Shown here one piece after another: positions 32,977-40,670 of a stretch of DNA of 47,722 nucleotides. The DNA lies in the NCBI GenBank assembly GCA_947380905.1, contig CANCSS010000017.1, forward strand, positions 1-47,722, written 5' to 3'. Below the pieces are notes generated by a model. That model ran no database searches and was not told where the DNA came from. It was given only the letters and a program-made list of their open reading frames with translations. The position numbers and the translations under genes are program-made. Each line of letters starts with the position of its first letter. Positions within the stretch are counted from its first letter, which is position 1. This DNA comes from Chitinophagaceae bacterium. GTDB lineage: Bacteria; Bacteroidota; Bacteroidia; Chitinophagales; Chitinophagaceae.

Positions 32977-34059
32977 ATGATTACAAGTTTGTCAGTTCAA
33001 GAATTATTTACAGGAAATCAATGGATGTCTGAAATGGTTATCTCCTTTGAAAATGGAAAAATAATTACTATTACCAAAGCGGGATATGATGCTGAAAACG
33101 CAATGCCATTGGTGGTACCTGCGCTTATTGATCTTCAGATTTATGGTGCAGAAAATAAATTATTATCTGAATACCCCGAAGCAGCTACCATTGAAAAAAT
33201 TTATCGCTATTGTTTAGCAGGTGGTGCGGCCTATTTTCAACCTACTATTGCTTCTGAAAGCATGGAAATAATTTTGAAAGCAATTGATGCTGTTAAAGAA
33301 TACAAAGCCCTTGGTGGAAAAGGTTGTATGGGGCTTCATATTGAAGGACCTTGGATCAATGTTGGAAAAAAGGGCGCTCATCAAGCCCAAATTATTCATT
33401 CCCCTACACTAAAAGAAGTAGAAGAAATAATTGCCTATGGCAAGGAGGCTATTGGTATGATTACATTGGCACCCGAGGTGGTAGATAAAACGATTATTGA
33501 TGTAATACAAAAAAACAATATTGTTGTTTCGGCAGGACACACAGATGCAAATTATGAAATGGCCACCAATTATTTAAACAGTGGAATTAAAGTTGCCACT
33601 CATTTATACAATGCCATGAGTGGTTTACAGCATCGTGCTCCGGGCATGGTTGGCGCGCTCTTTAATCACAAAACTGCTATGAGTAGTTTGGTTTGCGATG
33701 GATACCACGTAGATTTTGCTGCCATTAAAATTGCTAAACAAATAATGGGGGAAAGATTATTCTGCATTACAGATGCCGTAACAACTACAGCTACAGGATT
33801 GTATCAACATCAATTGGTGGGTGATAAATATGAAAGCAAAGGAATATTAAGTGGTTCGGCTTTGACCCAATTAAAATCTATAAAAAATTTAGTGGGCCAG
33901 GTAGACATTGATTTGGGAGAAGCCATAAGAATGTGTAGTGTGTATCCAGCAAAAGTGATGAACCATAAGGGTATTTTAGGAACCATTGAAGTGGGCGGAA
34001 AAGCAGACCTACTCTGCTTAAGCGCAGATCATCAACTAATTAAAATGTGGGTTGCTTAA
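32977..34059 (+). CDS. nagA: N-acetylglucosamine-6-phosphate deacetylase
   Basis: Removes acetate from GlcNAc-6-phosphate in amino sugar recycling. 360 residues with the metal sites of the family: HIEGPW, SAGHTDANYE, THLYNAMSG and DAVT near the C-terminal active site. It lacks the longer first part of some homologs but is near the normal length. No nagB or nagE is nearby, so the pathway must be elsewhere. It is the second gene after the omega-amidase and converges on thiL with only 8 bases between the stops. Confidence 0.92.
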   Translation: MITSLSVQELFTGNQWMSEMVISFENGKIITITKAGYDAENAMPLVVPALIDLQIYGAENKLLSEYPEAATIEKIYRYCLAGGAAYFQPTIASESMEIILKAIDAVKEYKALGGKGCMGLHIEGPWINVGKKGAHQAQIIHSPTLKEVEEIIAYGKEAIGMITLAPEVVDKTIIDVIQKNNIVVSAGHTDANYEMATNYLNSGIKVATHLYNAMSGLQHRAPGMVGALFNHKTAMSSLVCDGYHVDFAAIKIAKQIMGERLFCITDAVTTTATGLYQHQLVGDKYESKGILSGSALTQLKSIKNLVGQVDIDLGEAIRMCSVYPAKVMNHKGILGTIEVGGKADLLCLSADHQLIKMWVA

Positions 34060-34067
34060 TTAATACC

Positions 34068-35102
34068 CTACTTGCCAAAAGCATTCCAACCCTGCGCTGT
34101 TATATCAAATAAATTTTTTCCTTTGGTAATTAATTTAGCACCTTCTTCTTTGTCACACATATAACCAATGACACTTATTTCTTCTTGTAAAGTTATTTTA
34201 TCATAATCGGATTGCTTCATCGTAAAAATAAGTTCATAATCTTCTCCTCCATTCAGTGCACATACTGTTGGGTCTAGTCCAAATTTAAAAGCCGCTGCAC
34301 GACTTGATTCGTGGATAGGAATTTTTTCTTCATAAATTCTACAGCCCAAATTACTTTGTTTACACAAGTGCAACACTTCACTACTTAGTCCATCACTAAT
34401 ATCCATCATAGAAGTAGGTACAATATTTTGAGTTTCTAATATTTCTAAAATATCTTTTCTGGCTTCGGGTTTTAACAACCTCCCAACAATGTAATCTTCG
34501 TTTTCTAAATTGGGTTGAATTTGTGGGTTCTCTATAAATATTTTTTTCTCTCTTTCCATTAAAGTAAGCCCTAAAAAAGCGGCGCCCAAATCGCCCGAAA
34601 CGCAGAGCAGGTCTCCACTTTCGGCAGTACTTCTTTTAATATATTTATCGGGTGCCACTTCCCCTAATGCGGTTACAGAAATGATAAGGCCTTTTTGTGA
34701 GGTAGAGGTATCGCCGCCAATTAAATCAACATGGTACTTTTCACATGCAATATTTACTCCTTCATAAAATTCTTCGAGTGCTTCCAAGCTAAATCGATTG
34801 CTAAAAGCAATGCTTAAGGTGATTTGGGTAGGTTGTGCATTCATTGCATAAATATCACTTAGATTCACCACCACCGATTTATACCCCAAGTGTTTTAAAG
34901 GGGTATACATTAAATCAAAATGAACACCTTCAATTAATAAGTCGGTGGTAATAACGGTTTGTTTGCCAAAGTGATCAATCACTGCAGCATCATCTCCAAT
35001 GGACAAAATAGTAGATGCATTTTGCGTTTCAAAATTTTCCGTGAGATGGTCTATCAAACCAAACTCACCCAATTTGTCTATCTCAGTTCTTTCTGTTGAC
35101 AT
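34068..35102 (-). CDS. thiL: Thiamine-monophosphate kinase
   Basis: ATP-dependent kinase making thiamine diphosphate from thiamine monophosphate. 344 residues with the ThiL motifs: SIGDDAAVI in the first domain, NLSDIYAMNAQP and GGDTS, the last for magnesium and ATP, and NGGEDYEL near the C terminus. Length is normal. It lies 8 bases after the stop of the inositol monophosphatase gene, so both probably form one operon starting at 35887. Confidence 0.93.
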   Translation of the reverse strand: MSTERTEIDKLGEFGLIDHLTENFETQNASTILSIGDDAAVIDHFGKQTVITTDLLIEGVHFDLMYTPLKHLGYKSVVVNLSDIYAMNAQPTQITLSIAFSNRFSLEALEEFYEGVNIACEKYHVDLIGGDTSTSQKGLIISVTALGEVAPDKYIKRSTAESGDLLCVSGDLGAAFLGLTLMEREKKIFIENPQIQPNLENEDYIVGRLLKPEARKDILEILETQNIVPTSMMDISDGLSSEVLHLCKQSNLGCRIYEEKIPIHESSRAAAFKFGLDPTVCALNGGEDYELIFTMKQSDYDKITLQEEISVIGYMCDKEEGAKLITKGKNLFDITAQGWNAFGK

Positions 35103-35110
35103 AAAATAAT

Positions 35111-35887
35111 TTATAAAGTTCCGCCTTTAATAACGGCTAAAAGGGCATCGTGTATTTTTCCATTGGTTGCTATAATCCCTGGCTGGTAAGGGCTATAGGG
35201 GTTACCACTTAAATCTGTTACCTTACCGCCAGCTTCTTCCACCATTAAAAACCCTGCAGCACTGTCCCAGGCTTGTAACTTGTGTTCATAAAATCCATCG
35301 AACCTTCCCGCTGCTGTCCAACACAAATCAATCGCAGCACTTCCTAATCTTCGCACTGGAATGGCTTTGCGTATTAATTTATCAAAAATTTGTAGGGGAC
35401 CATTGGCCGCATCTAAATATTGATAAGGGAATCCGGTGACCAAACAACTGCTCAATAAATTATCTTTTGTACTTACTTTTATTTTTTGGTCATTTAATGT
35501 AGCACCTTGTCCACGCTCTGCTATAAAAAGCTCGTTCATCATTGGGTTGTACACGGCTCCTAAAATCATTTTACCATTTTCTTCTACTCCAATGCTTACA
35601 CAACAAATGGGAATGCCATTGGCAAAATTAATGGTGCCATCAATGGGATCTATAATCCACTTAATATTGGAGTCCTGTTTAATCTCGCCCGTTTCTTCAC
35701 TTAAAATAAAATGAGAAGGAAAGGCCTCTTGTATTACTTTAAAAATGGCTTTTTCGGAAGCATGGTCAGCCTCGGTAACAAGATCGTTGATAGAAGTCTT
35801 GCTTTCTATTGTAAAGGAACCGTTAAAAAATTGTTTTAATATTTTTCCCCCTTCCTCCACCGCCTTTAATAATGTATTTTTAATCAT
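35111..35887 (-). CDS. Inositol monophosphatase family protein
   Basis: Magnesium-dependent phosphatase of 258 residues (SuhB/IMPase fold). Metal ligands are Glu65 (LSEETG), Asp80 and Asp83 (DPIDGT) and Asp in AWDSAAG. It acts on inositol 1-phosphate or a similar sugar phosphate in the cytosol. SuhB also has an RNA-antitermination role in E. coli, and nothing here shows which applies. It heads the operon with thiL, from a TACTTTTG box five bases upstream of the ATG. Confidence 0.9.
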   Translation of the reverse strand: MIKNTLLKAVEEGGKILKQFFNGSFTIESKTSINDLVTEADHASEKAIFKVIQEAFPSHFILSEETGEIKQDSNIKWIIDPIDGTINFANGIPICCVSIGVEENGKMILGAVYNPMMNELFIAERGQGATLNDQKIKVSTKDNLLSSCLVTGFPYQYLDAANGPLQIFDKLIRKAIPVRRLGSAAIDLCWTAAGRFDGFYEHKLQAWDSAAGFLMVEEAGGKVTDLSGNPYSPYQPGIIATNGKIHDALLAVIKGGTL

Positions 35888-35891
35888 AGGG

Positions 35892-35899
35892 CAAAAGTA
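35892..35899 (-). promoter_or_regulatory. Candidate -7 box of the inositol monophosphatase-thiL operon
   Basis: Reads TACTTTTG on the minus strand, matching TAnnTTTG, four bases before the ATG at 35887. The leader should be about one base. Confidence 0.4.
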
Positions 35900-35924
35900 G
35901 GTTCGTTTGCTCGAATAACATTCC

Positions 35925-35932
35925 TATTTTTG
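35925..35932 (+). promoter_or_regulatory. Candidate -7 box of the second GH3 gene
   Basis: TATTTTTG matches TAnnTTTG, 36 bases before ATG 35969, in a divergent region of 81 bases with the inositol monophosphatase promoter. Confidence 0.4.
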
Positions 35933-35968
35933 CAGATAATCTTTTAAAAATTAAACCCGAATCTGTAG

Positions 35969-37489
35969 ATGCCTATTTTTGAGATTAACTTGCCGAAAAA
36001 TATAAACAAAGCGCTTGGTATCCCCCCAAGAAGCCCCAAAAGAGCACAATTGCGCGTGCTTAAGAAATTGTTGCGCCGTGCAAGATATACTTCCTTTGGT
36101 CAAGCATTTCATTTTAATGAAATTTTATTAAGCAAACACCCTGCTAAGACATTTCAAAAAAATGTGCCTACCTATAATTACAATAAAATTTACAAGGATT
36201 GGTGGCATTTAACACTAGAAGGCAAGCCTGATATTTGCTGGCCAGGAAAAATAAAATATTTTGCCTTAAGCAGTGGAACAAGCGAATCGGCAAGTAAATA
36301 CATTCCCATTACCAATGATTTACTAAGAGGCAATAAAATAATCATGATTAAACAATTAATAAGTTTGTTTAATTATCATGATGTGCCTTTGGCCTCGATA
36401 GGCAAAGGTTGGTTAACCCTTGGAGGCAGCACCGATTTGCAAAAGGGTCCGGGTTATTATGCAGGTGATCTAAGTGGTATTACGGCTAAGAAAGCGCCTT
36501 TTTGGTTTCAACCCTTTTATAAACCCGGAAGAAAAATTGCAAAAGAAAGAGATTGGAATAAAAAATTAATTGAAATAGTGGAGAAGGCGCCCCAATGGGA
36601 TATTGGATTTATTGTAGGGGTGCCGGCTTGGATTCAAATGTGTATTGAAATGGTGATAGAAAAATATCAATTAAATCACATTCATGAAATTTGGCCCAAC
36701 CTTGCTTTTTTTGTACATGGCGGCGTAAGTTTTGAACCTTATAAACACGGATTTGAAAAATTATTAGGTAAGCCAATTGCATATGTTGAAACCTATTTAG
36801 CAAGTGAGGGTTTTATTGCTTGGCAGGACAAGCAAGGCGCAAAAGGAATGAAGCTTTCATTTAATCAACATATCTTTTTTGAATTTGTTCCTTTTGATGA
36901 TATTAATTTTGATGCCAATGGAGAGATGGTGGAAGATCCGGCAACTTTATTAATACACGAGGTGGAAGAAGGAAAAGATTATGGAATTTTAATAAGTACT
37001 TCAGCTGGGGCTTGGCGCTATTTAATTGGAGATACCGTTCGCTTTATTGACAAAGAAAATGCAGAAATTATTATTACTGGTAGGACCAAACACTTTTTGA
37101 GCTTGGTGGGCGAACATTTAAGTGTAGACAATATGAACAAAGCCATTCAATTGGTGAGTGAAGAATTAAATGTTTCTATACCCGAATATTGTGTTGCGGG
37201 GGAGCCGGTTGGTTCTTTCTTTGGTCATCATTGGTATGTAGCTTGTGATCAAAATATAGAGGAATCCATTTTGATGAATAAAATAGATGAAAAATTATGT
37301 GCATTAAATGATGATTACGCTATTGAAAGAAAATCTGCTTTAAAAGAAGTGCGGATGACCATATTAAAAGAAGAAAATTTTATGACTTTTCTTAAAGAGA
37401 AAGGCAAAGTAGGTGGTCAACATAAATTTCCTAGGGTAGTAAAGGGTGCTTTATTGACAGAATGGAAATTATTTATTTCAACTATTTAA
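35969..37489 (+). CDS. GH3-family acyl-amido synthetase, copy 2
   Basis: 506 residues, paralog of the GH3 protein at 12701-14218 and clearly diverged from it. Nucleotide-binding motifs are retained: SSGTS (101-105), YLASEG and AWRYLIGDT. The C-terminal GKVGGQHKFPR matches the GKLGGQHKVPR of copy 1, so both look functional. GH3 enzymes adenylate an acyl acid and transfer it to an amino acid; no substrate is known here. It is followed after one base by a LysE-type exporter, which suggests that the product, or an amino acid used in it, is exported. Confidence 0.85.
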   Translation: MPIFEINLPKNINKALGIPPRSPKRAQLRVLKKLLRRARYTSFGQAFHFNEILLSKHPAKTFQKNVPTYNYNKIYKDWWHLTLEGKPDICWPGKIKYFALSSGTSESASKYIPITNDLLRGNKIIMIKQLISLFNYHDVPLASIGKGWLTLGGSTDLQKGPGYYAGDLSGITAKKAPFWFQPFYKPGRKIAKERDWNKKLIEIVEKAPQWDIGFIVGVPAWIQMCIEMVIEKYQLNHIHEIWPNLAFFVHGGVSFEPYKHGFEKLLGKPIAYVETYLASEGFIAWQDKQGAKGMKLSFNQHIFFEFVPFDDINFDANGEMVEDPATLLIHEVEEGKDYGILISTSAGAWRYLIGDTVRFIDKENAEIIITGRTKHFLSLVGEHLSVDNMNKAIQLVSEELNVSIPEYCVAGEPVGSFFGHHWYVACDQNIEESILMNKIDEKLCALNDDYAIERKSALKEVRMTILKEENFMTFLKEKGKVGGQHKFPRVVKGALLTEWKLFISTI

Positions 37490-37490
37490 T

Positions 37491-38132
37491 ATGATTGCTC
37501 CGCTGCTCAAGGGCTTATTGCTTGGATTTTTATTAAGCATATCCATTGGCCCCGTGATTTTTGCCATCTTAAAGCAAAGTCTAACCAATGGGCGCCGGGC
37601 CGGATATATTTTTGTAGCGGGGGTCTCTGCCAGCGATATAGCCCTTTTAACTATTTGTAATATTTTTACTGCTTTATTTGCAATGGTTTTAAGCCACAAG
37701 ACCATGATTGCGTTGTTGGGAGCAGGCTTCTTATTATTAATGGGCCTGTATACTATTTTTTTAAAAAAAATAAAATTTGAACCAGGAGAGGAGGACAAAG
37801 AAAAGACCATGCGAAAAAGAGATTTACTTGCCATTTTTGCTTCGGGGTTTTTTATGAACACTTTAAACCCGAATGTCTTTTTATTTTGGTTTGCCTGGAC
37901 AGCAGCCATTGGTGTGAGTGCGATTGAATCCAATAATGCTTTACATTATAAATTAATTGTTTTTGGCACCTGTTTATTGTTTGTACTGATTTCAGATTTG
38001 GCTAAAGTGGCATTGGCGGATGTTCTTAGACCAGGTTTAACTCAAAAAAATATGGTATTTATTAATCGAATTTCTGGTGTCATCATATTGGTTTTTAGCG
38101 CCGCATTATTTTATGGTGCCTTACATTATTAA
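37491..38132 (+). CDS. LysE/RhtB family translocator
   Basis: 213 residues with six membrane segments and the family N-terminal pattern GFLLSISIGPVIFAILKQSL (about 11-30), with a charged loop in the middle (about 90-108). LysE and RhtB proteins export amino acids or their derivatives at the inner membrane. The ATG follows the GH3 stop after a single base, so translation is likely coupled. The cargo is unknown; an amino acid conjugate made by GH3 is my inference. Confidence 0.85.
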   Translation: MIAPLLKGLLLGFLLSISIGPVIFAILKQSLTNGRRAGYIFVAGVSASDIALLTICNIFTALFAMVLSHKTMIALLGAGFLLLMGLYTIFLKKIKFEPGEEDKEKTMRKRDLLAIFASGFFMNTLNPNVFLFWFAWTAAIGVSAIESNNALHYKLIVFGTCLLFVLISDLAKVALADVLRPGLTQKNMVFINRISGVIILVFSAALFYGALHY

Positions 38133-38212
38133 GTAGTACCAAGTCAAGCCTCAAGATTGGATTTTAACAAAAGGGCGTAGATTATATAAACATAAAAACG
38201 TAATTTGCTTAG

Positions 38213-38779
38213 GTGAATAAGAAAATACTATTAAGCTTTTTATTGGGGCTGTTTTTGTTGCCTTTCCTAAGTGCTCAAACCAATTTAAAGGAAGGACAAA
38301 TTTTAATGTTAAAAGACAAGGGCGTTGTAGTACATTCTTTTACGAAGGGGGATTACATCGAGTTTGAATTTAGCAACCACCAATGGTTGATGGGTTATAT
38401 AGATTGGGTAAGAAACGATTCAATTCAAATAAATCAATTTGCATTACAGTCTGTCTTAACCATGTATGGAACTTATGGAGAAGATACTTTAAAGCTAGGC
38501 AAGCTTGCTTTTCATATCAATGAAATAATTGCATTCCCAAAAGAAAAAGGGTATTACAATAGTGTTTTTACAAATGGTGCTTTTTTAAAAGCGGGTGGTA
38601 TTGGGTATTTGGGTCTGAATATTATTAATTCTATATCTAATAAAGACCCGCTTTTTTCGAATGACAACTTGCCGAAATTAATAGGTGGTGCGCTGGCATG
38701 GATGGGGGGTGTTTTAATACACAAAACCAATCCTAATTATAGGCCCATTGGAAAACGATTTTCCGTAGAAACCTTATAA
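38213..38779 (+). CDS. Small exported protein of unknown function
   Basis: 188 residues from a GTG start at 38213, chosen because a signal peptide (about 4-22, cut near LSAQ) begins right after it. I recognise no domain. A beta-rich first part with the stretch KGDYIEFEF is followed by a Gly-rich segment (about 122-165) that could form one or two hydrophobic helices near the end. The gene ends one base before the TTG start of mtgA, so the two are translationally coupled, which suggests a cell-envelope role. Confidence 0.6.
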   Translation: MNKKILLSFLLGLFLLPFLSAQTNLKEGQILMLKDKGVVVHSFTKGDYIEFEFSNHQWLMGYIDWVRNDSIQINQFALQSVLTMYGTYGEDTLKLGKLAFHINEIIAFPKEKGYYNSVFTNGAFLKAGGIGYLGLNIINSISNKDPLFSNDNLPKLIGGALAWMGGVLIHKTNPNYRPIGKRFSVETL

Positions 38780-38780
38780 A

Positions 38781-39482
38781 TTGTCGTTTGTGCTAAAAAA
38801 AATACGACGTCTTTTTCTATATTTATTTGTAAGTTCCTTGTTGTATGTGGTCATCATTAAATTTTTAGAACCACCCATTACTATTACACAAGTTACCAAC
38901 GCCTTTGGCTTGGGATTACACAGAGATTATGTTTCTTGGAATGAATTGTCCTATAATATAAAATTGGCAGCCATTGCAAGTGAGGACCAATCTTTTACCG
39001 ATCACATGGGTTTTGATTGGGATGCTATTGAAAAAAGTTTGCACCCAAAAAAGAAATCAAAAAAATCCAAAATACCTATTGGTGGGGGGGCCAGCACAAT
39101 CTCACAACAAACAGCAAAGAATGTTTTTTTATGGCAGGGTGCTGGTATAAGTAGATACATAAGAAAATTGCCTGAAATTTATTTTACTTTTTTAATAGAA
39201 TGGGTTTGGGGTAAGAAAAGAATTCTAGAGGTTTATTTAAATGTAATTGAAACGGGGCCGGGTTGTTTTGGAATAGAAGCTGCTGCACAACACTATTTTC
39301 ATACATCAGCCAAAAAATTAACAAGAGAGCAAGCTGCGATGATTGTGGCGGGTTTTCCCAATCCTAAAAAGTTCACTGCAAATCCAATGACTGGAAGGGT
39401 TGCTTGGCGATATCCTCAAATTTTAAGAGAGATGAATAACATCGAATCGGATGAGGACATTGTTGCTTTACTAAAAAATTAA
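38781..39482 (+). CDS. mtgA: Monofunctional biosynthetic peptidoglycan transglycosylase
   Basis: Polymerises lipid II into glycan strands. 233 residues: one membrane anchor (about 10-28) and a GT51 domain. The catalytic Glu68 is in ASEDQSF; the other family motifs GGASTISQQ, KNVFLW and EVYLNVIE are intact. There is no transpeptidase part. The start is TTG at 38781; an alternative in-frame GTG is at 38790. It is coupled to the preceding exported protein and converges on the NadR-type gene: the two stops share the four bases TTAA (39479-39482). Confidence 0.93.
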   Translation: MSFVLKKIRRLFLYLFVSSLLYVVIIKFLEPPITITQVTNAFGLGLHRDYVSWNELSYNIKLAAIASEDQSFTDHMGFDWDAIEKSLHPKKKSKKSKIPIGGGASTISQQTAKNVFLWQGAGISRYIRKLPEIYFTFLIEWVWGKKRILEVYLNVIETGPGCFGIEAAAQHYFHTSAKKLTREQAAMIVAGFPNPKKFTANPMTGRVAWRYPQILREMNNIESDEDIVALLKN

Positions 39483-40033
39483 GCCAGTGCTTGATCCATC
39501 AAGTGAATTGCATTGTTTAATCTATCTAGCCCCTTGCCACTTACAATTCCCCAGGGAGTATTTTGATTTATTAAAAGGTCTTTATAAATAGAAAATAATT
39601 CTTGTCTTGGTTTTTCATCTGGGTATTCTCTCATTTCGTCTGCAGTCCAAGGCAGGTCTATATTACAGAGTAAATAAAAATCATATTTCCTCTGGTTTAT
39701 TTGTTCTAAAATATAAGGATGACAATTGTTAAAAACATATTCACACCACACTTTCATTACATACATATCAGTGTCTATAATTAACTTATTATGGTTGTCG
39801 GGCTTTGCGCTTACTTTTTGAATGGCTTGATCTTCTAATGCAAGCTGACCTTTGGCAATGGTCAATAGATTTTCATAATTGTATTTGGTTCCTTCTTTGG
39901 ATAAATAAGCACGCGCATATTCCTCACAATAAATAGTATCATAGTGTTTGGCCAGCTGCACACAGAGGGTCGACTTTCCAGTAGACTCCGGGCCCAGCAC
40001 CACTATTTTCTTGAATGAACTTATCTTATTCAT
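39479..40033 (-). CDS. NadR-type nicotinamide riboside kinase
   Basis: 184 residues from ATG 40033, an AAA-like P-loop kinase (GPESTGKST, about 14-22) like the C-terminal domain of NadR, phosphorylating nicotinamide riboside to NMN. An in-frame ATG at 40048 would add five residues and overlap pnuC by 23 bases instead of 8. There is no NadR repressor or adenylyltransferase domain. pnuC directly upstream imports the substrate, which gives good support for an NR salvage pair. Confidence 0.88.
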   Translation of the reverse strand: MNKISSFKKIVVLGPESTGKSTLCVQLAKHYDTIYCEEYARAYLSKEGTKYNYENLLTIAKGQLALEDQAIQKVSAKPDNHNKLIIDTDMYVMKVWCEYVFNNCHPYILEQINQRKYDFYLLCNIDLPWTADEMREYPDEKPRQELFSIYKDLLINQNTPWGIVSGKGLDRLNNAIHLMDQALA

Positions 40034-40658
40034 GGTTGCGTTTTGCATTTACTTTTTCCAACCAGGACTTCCAACCCGCGATGGCTAAAATTAATAAAAT
40101 TATAAATTGAACACTTGTAAATGCATACCCCTTTATAAAATACAATGGAATTGAAGCGAGGTTGGTGACTATCCACCAAAACCAGCTTTCTACTTTTTTC
40201 TTAGCCATCAACCACATCGCGGTATAAGCAGATGCGCTGGCCAATGCGTCTGCCCAGGGTATGGCTTCTGGTGCAAATTGTTTTTTTAAAAATACCAAAG
40301 AGCAATAGATGGTTACATAAAACCCAGCAAAAAACAACAACTGATGGCGCCAATCTTTTGCGTTGCTTTTGGTAATTTGTAAAATAACGATATGTTTATT
40401 GGGATCTACCCTGGTCCAAAGATACCAGCCATACAAGCTCATGATGGTATAATATACATTCACGCTTGCCTCGCCTAGCAGATTTCCTTTTACACTAATA
40501 TAAATGTAGATGATGGTATTTAATAAGCCTGTTGGATATACTAAAATGTTTTCTTTGCGACTGTACCATACCGAAACAATGCCAGAAAAGACGGCAATCA
40601 TTTCTAACCAGGTAGTTTGAAGCAGGCCTTGATATATAGATTCAAAAAATATTGCCAT
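40026..40658 (-). CDS. pnuC: Nicotinamide riboside transporter PnuC
   Basis: 210 residues from ATG 40658 with seven predicted membrane segments and the conserved Trp-rich motif WFWWIVTN and the C-terminal WKSW. Facilitates NR entry, trapped by the downstream NadR-type kinase. A TTG start at 40670 would add four residues directly after the uvrB stop, but the ATG is the more usual choice. It overlaps the NadR gene by 8 bases and follows uvrB closely, so uvrB-pnuC-nadR kinase form one unit. Confidence 0.88.
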   Translation of the reverse strand: MAIFFESIYQGLLQTTWLEMIAVFSGIVSVWYSRKENILVYPTGLLNTIIYIYISVKGNLLGEASVNVYYTIMSLYGWYLWTRVDPNKHIVILQITKSNAKDWRHQLLFFAGFYVTIYCSLVFLKKQFAPEAIPWADALASASAYTAMWLMAKKKVESWFWWIVTNLASIPLYFIKGYAFTSVQFIILLILAIAGWKSWLEKVNAKRNHE

Positions 40659-40670
40659 GTTTTGAATCAA

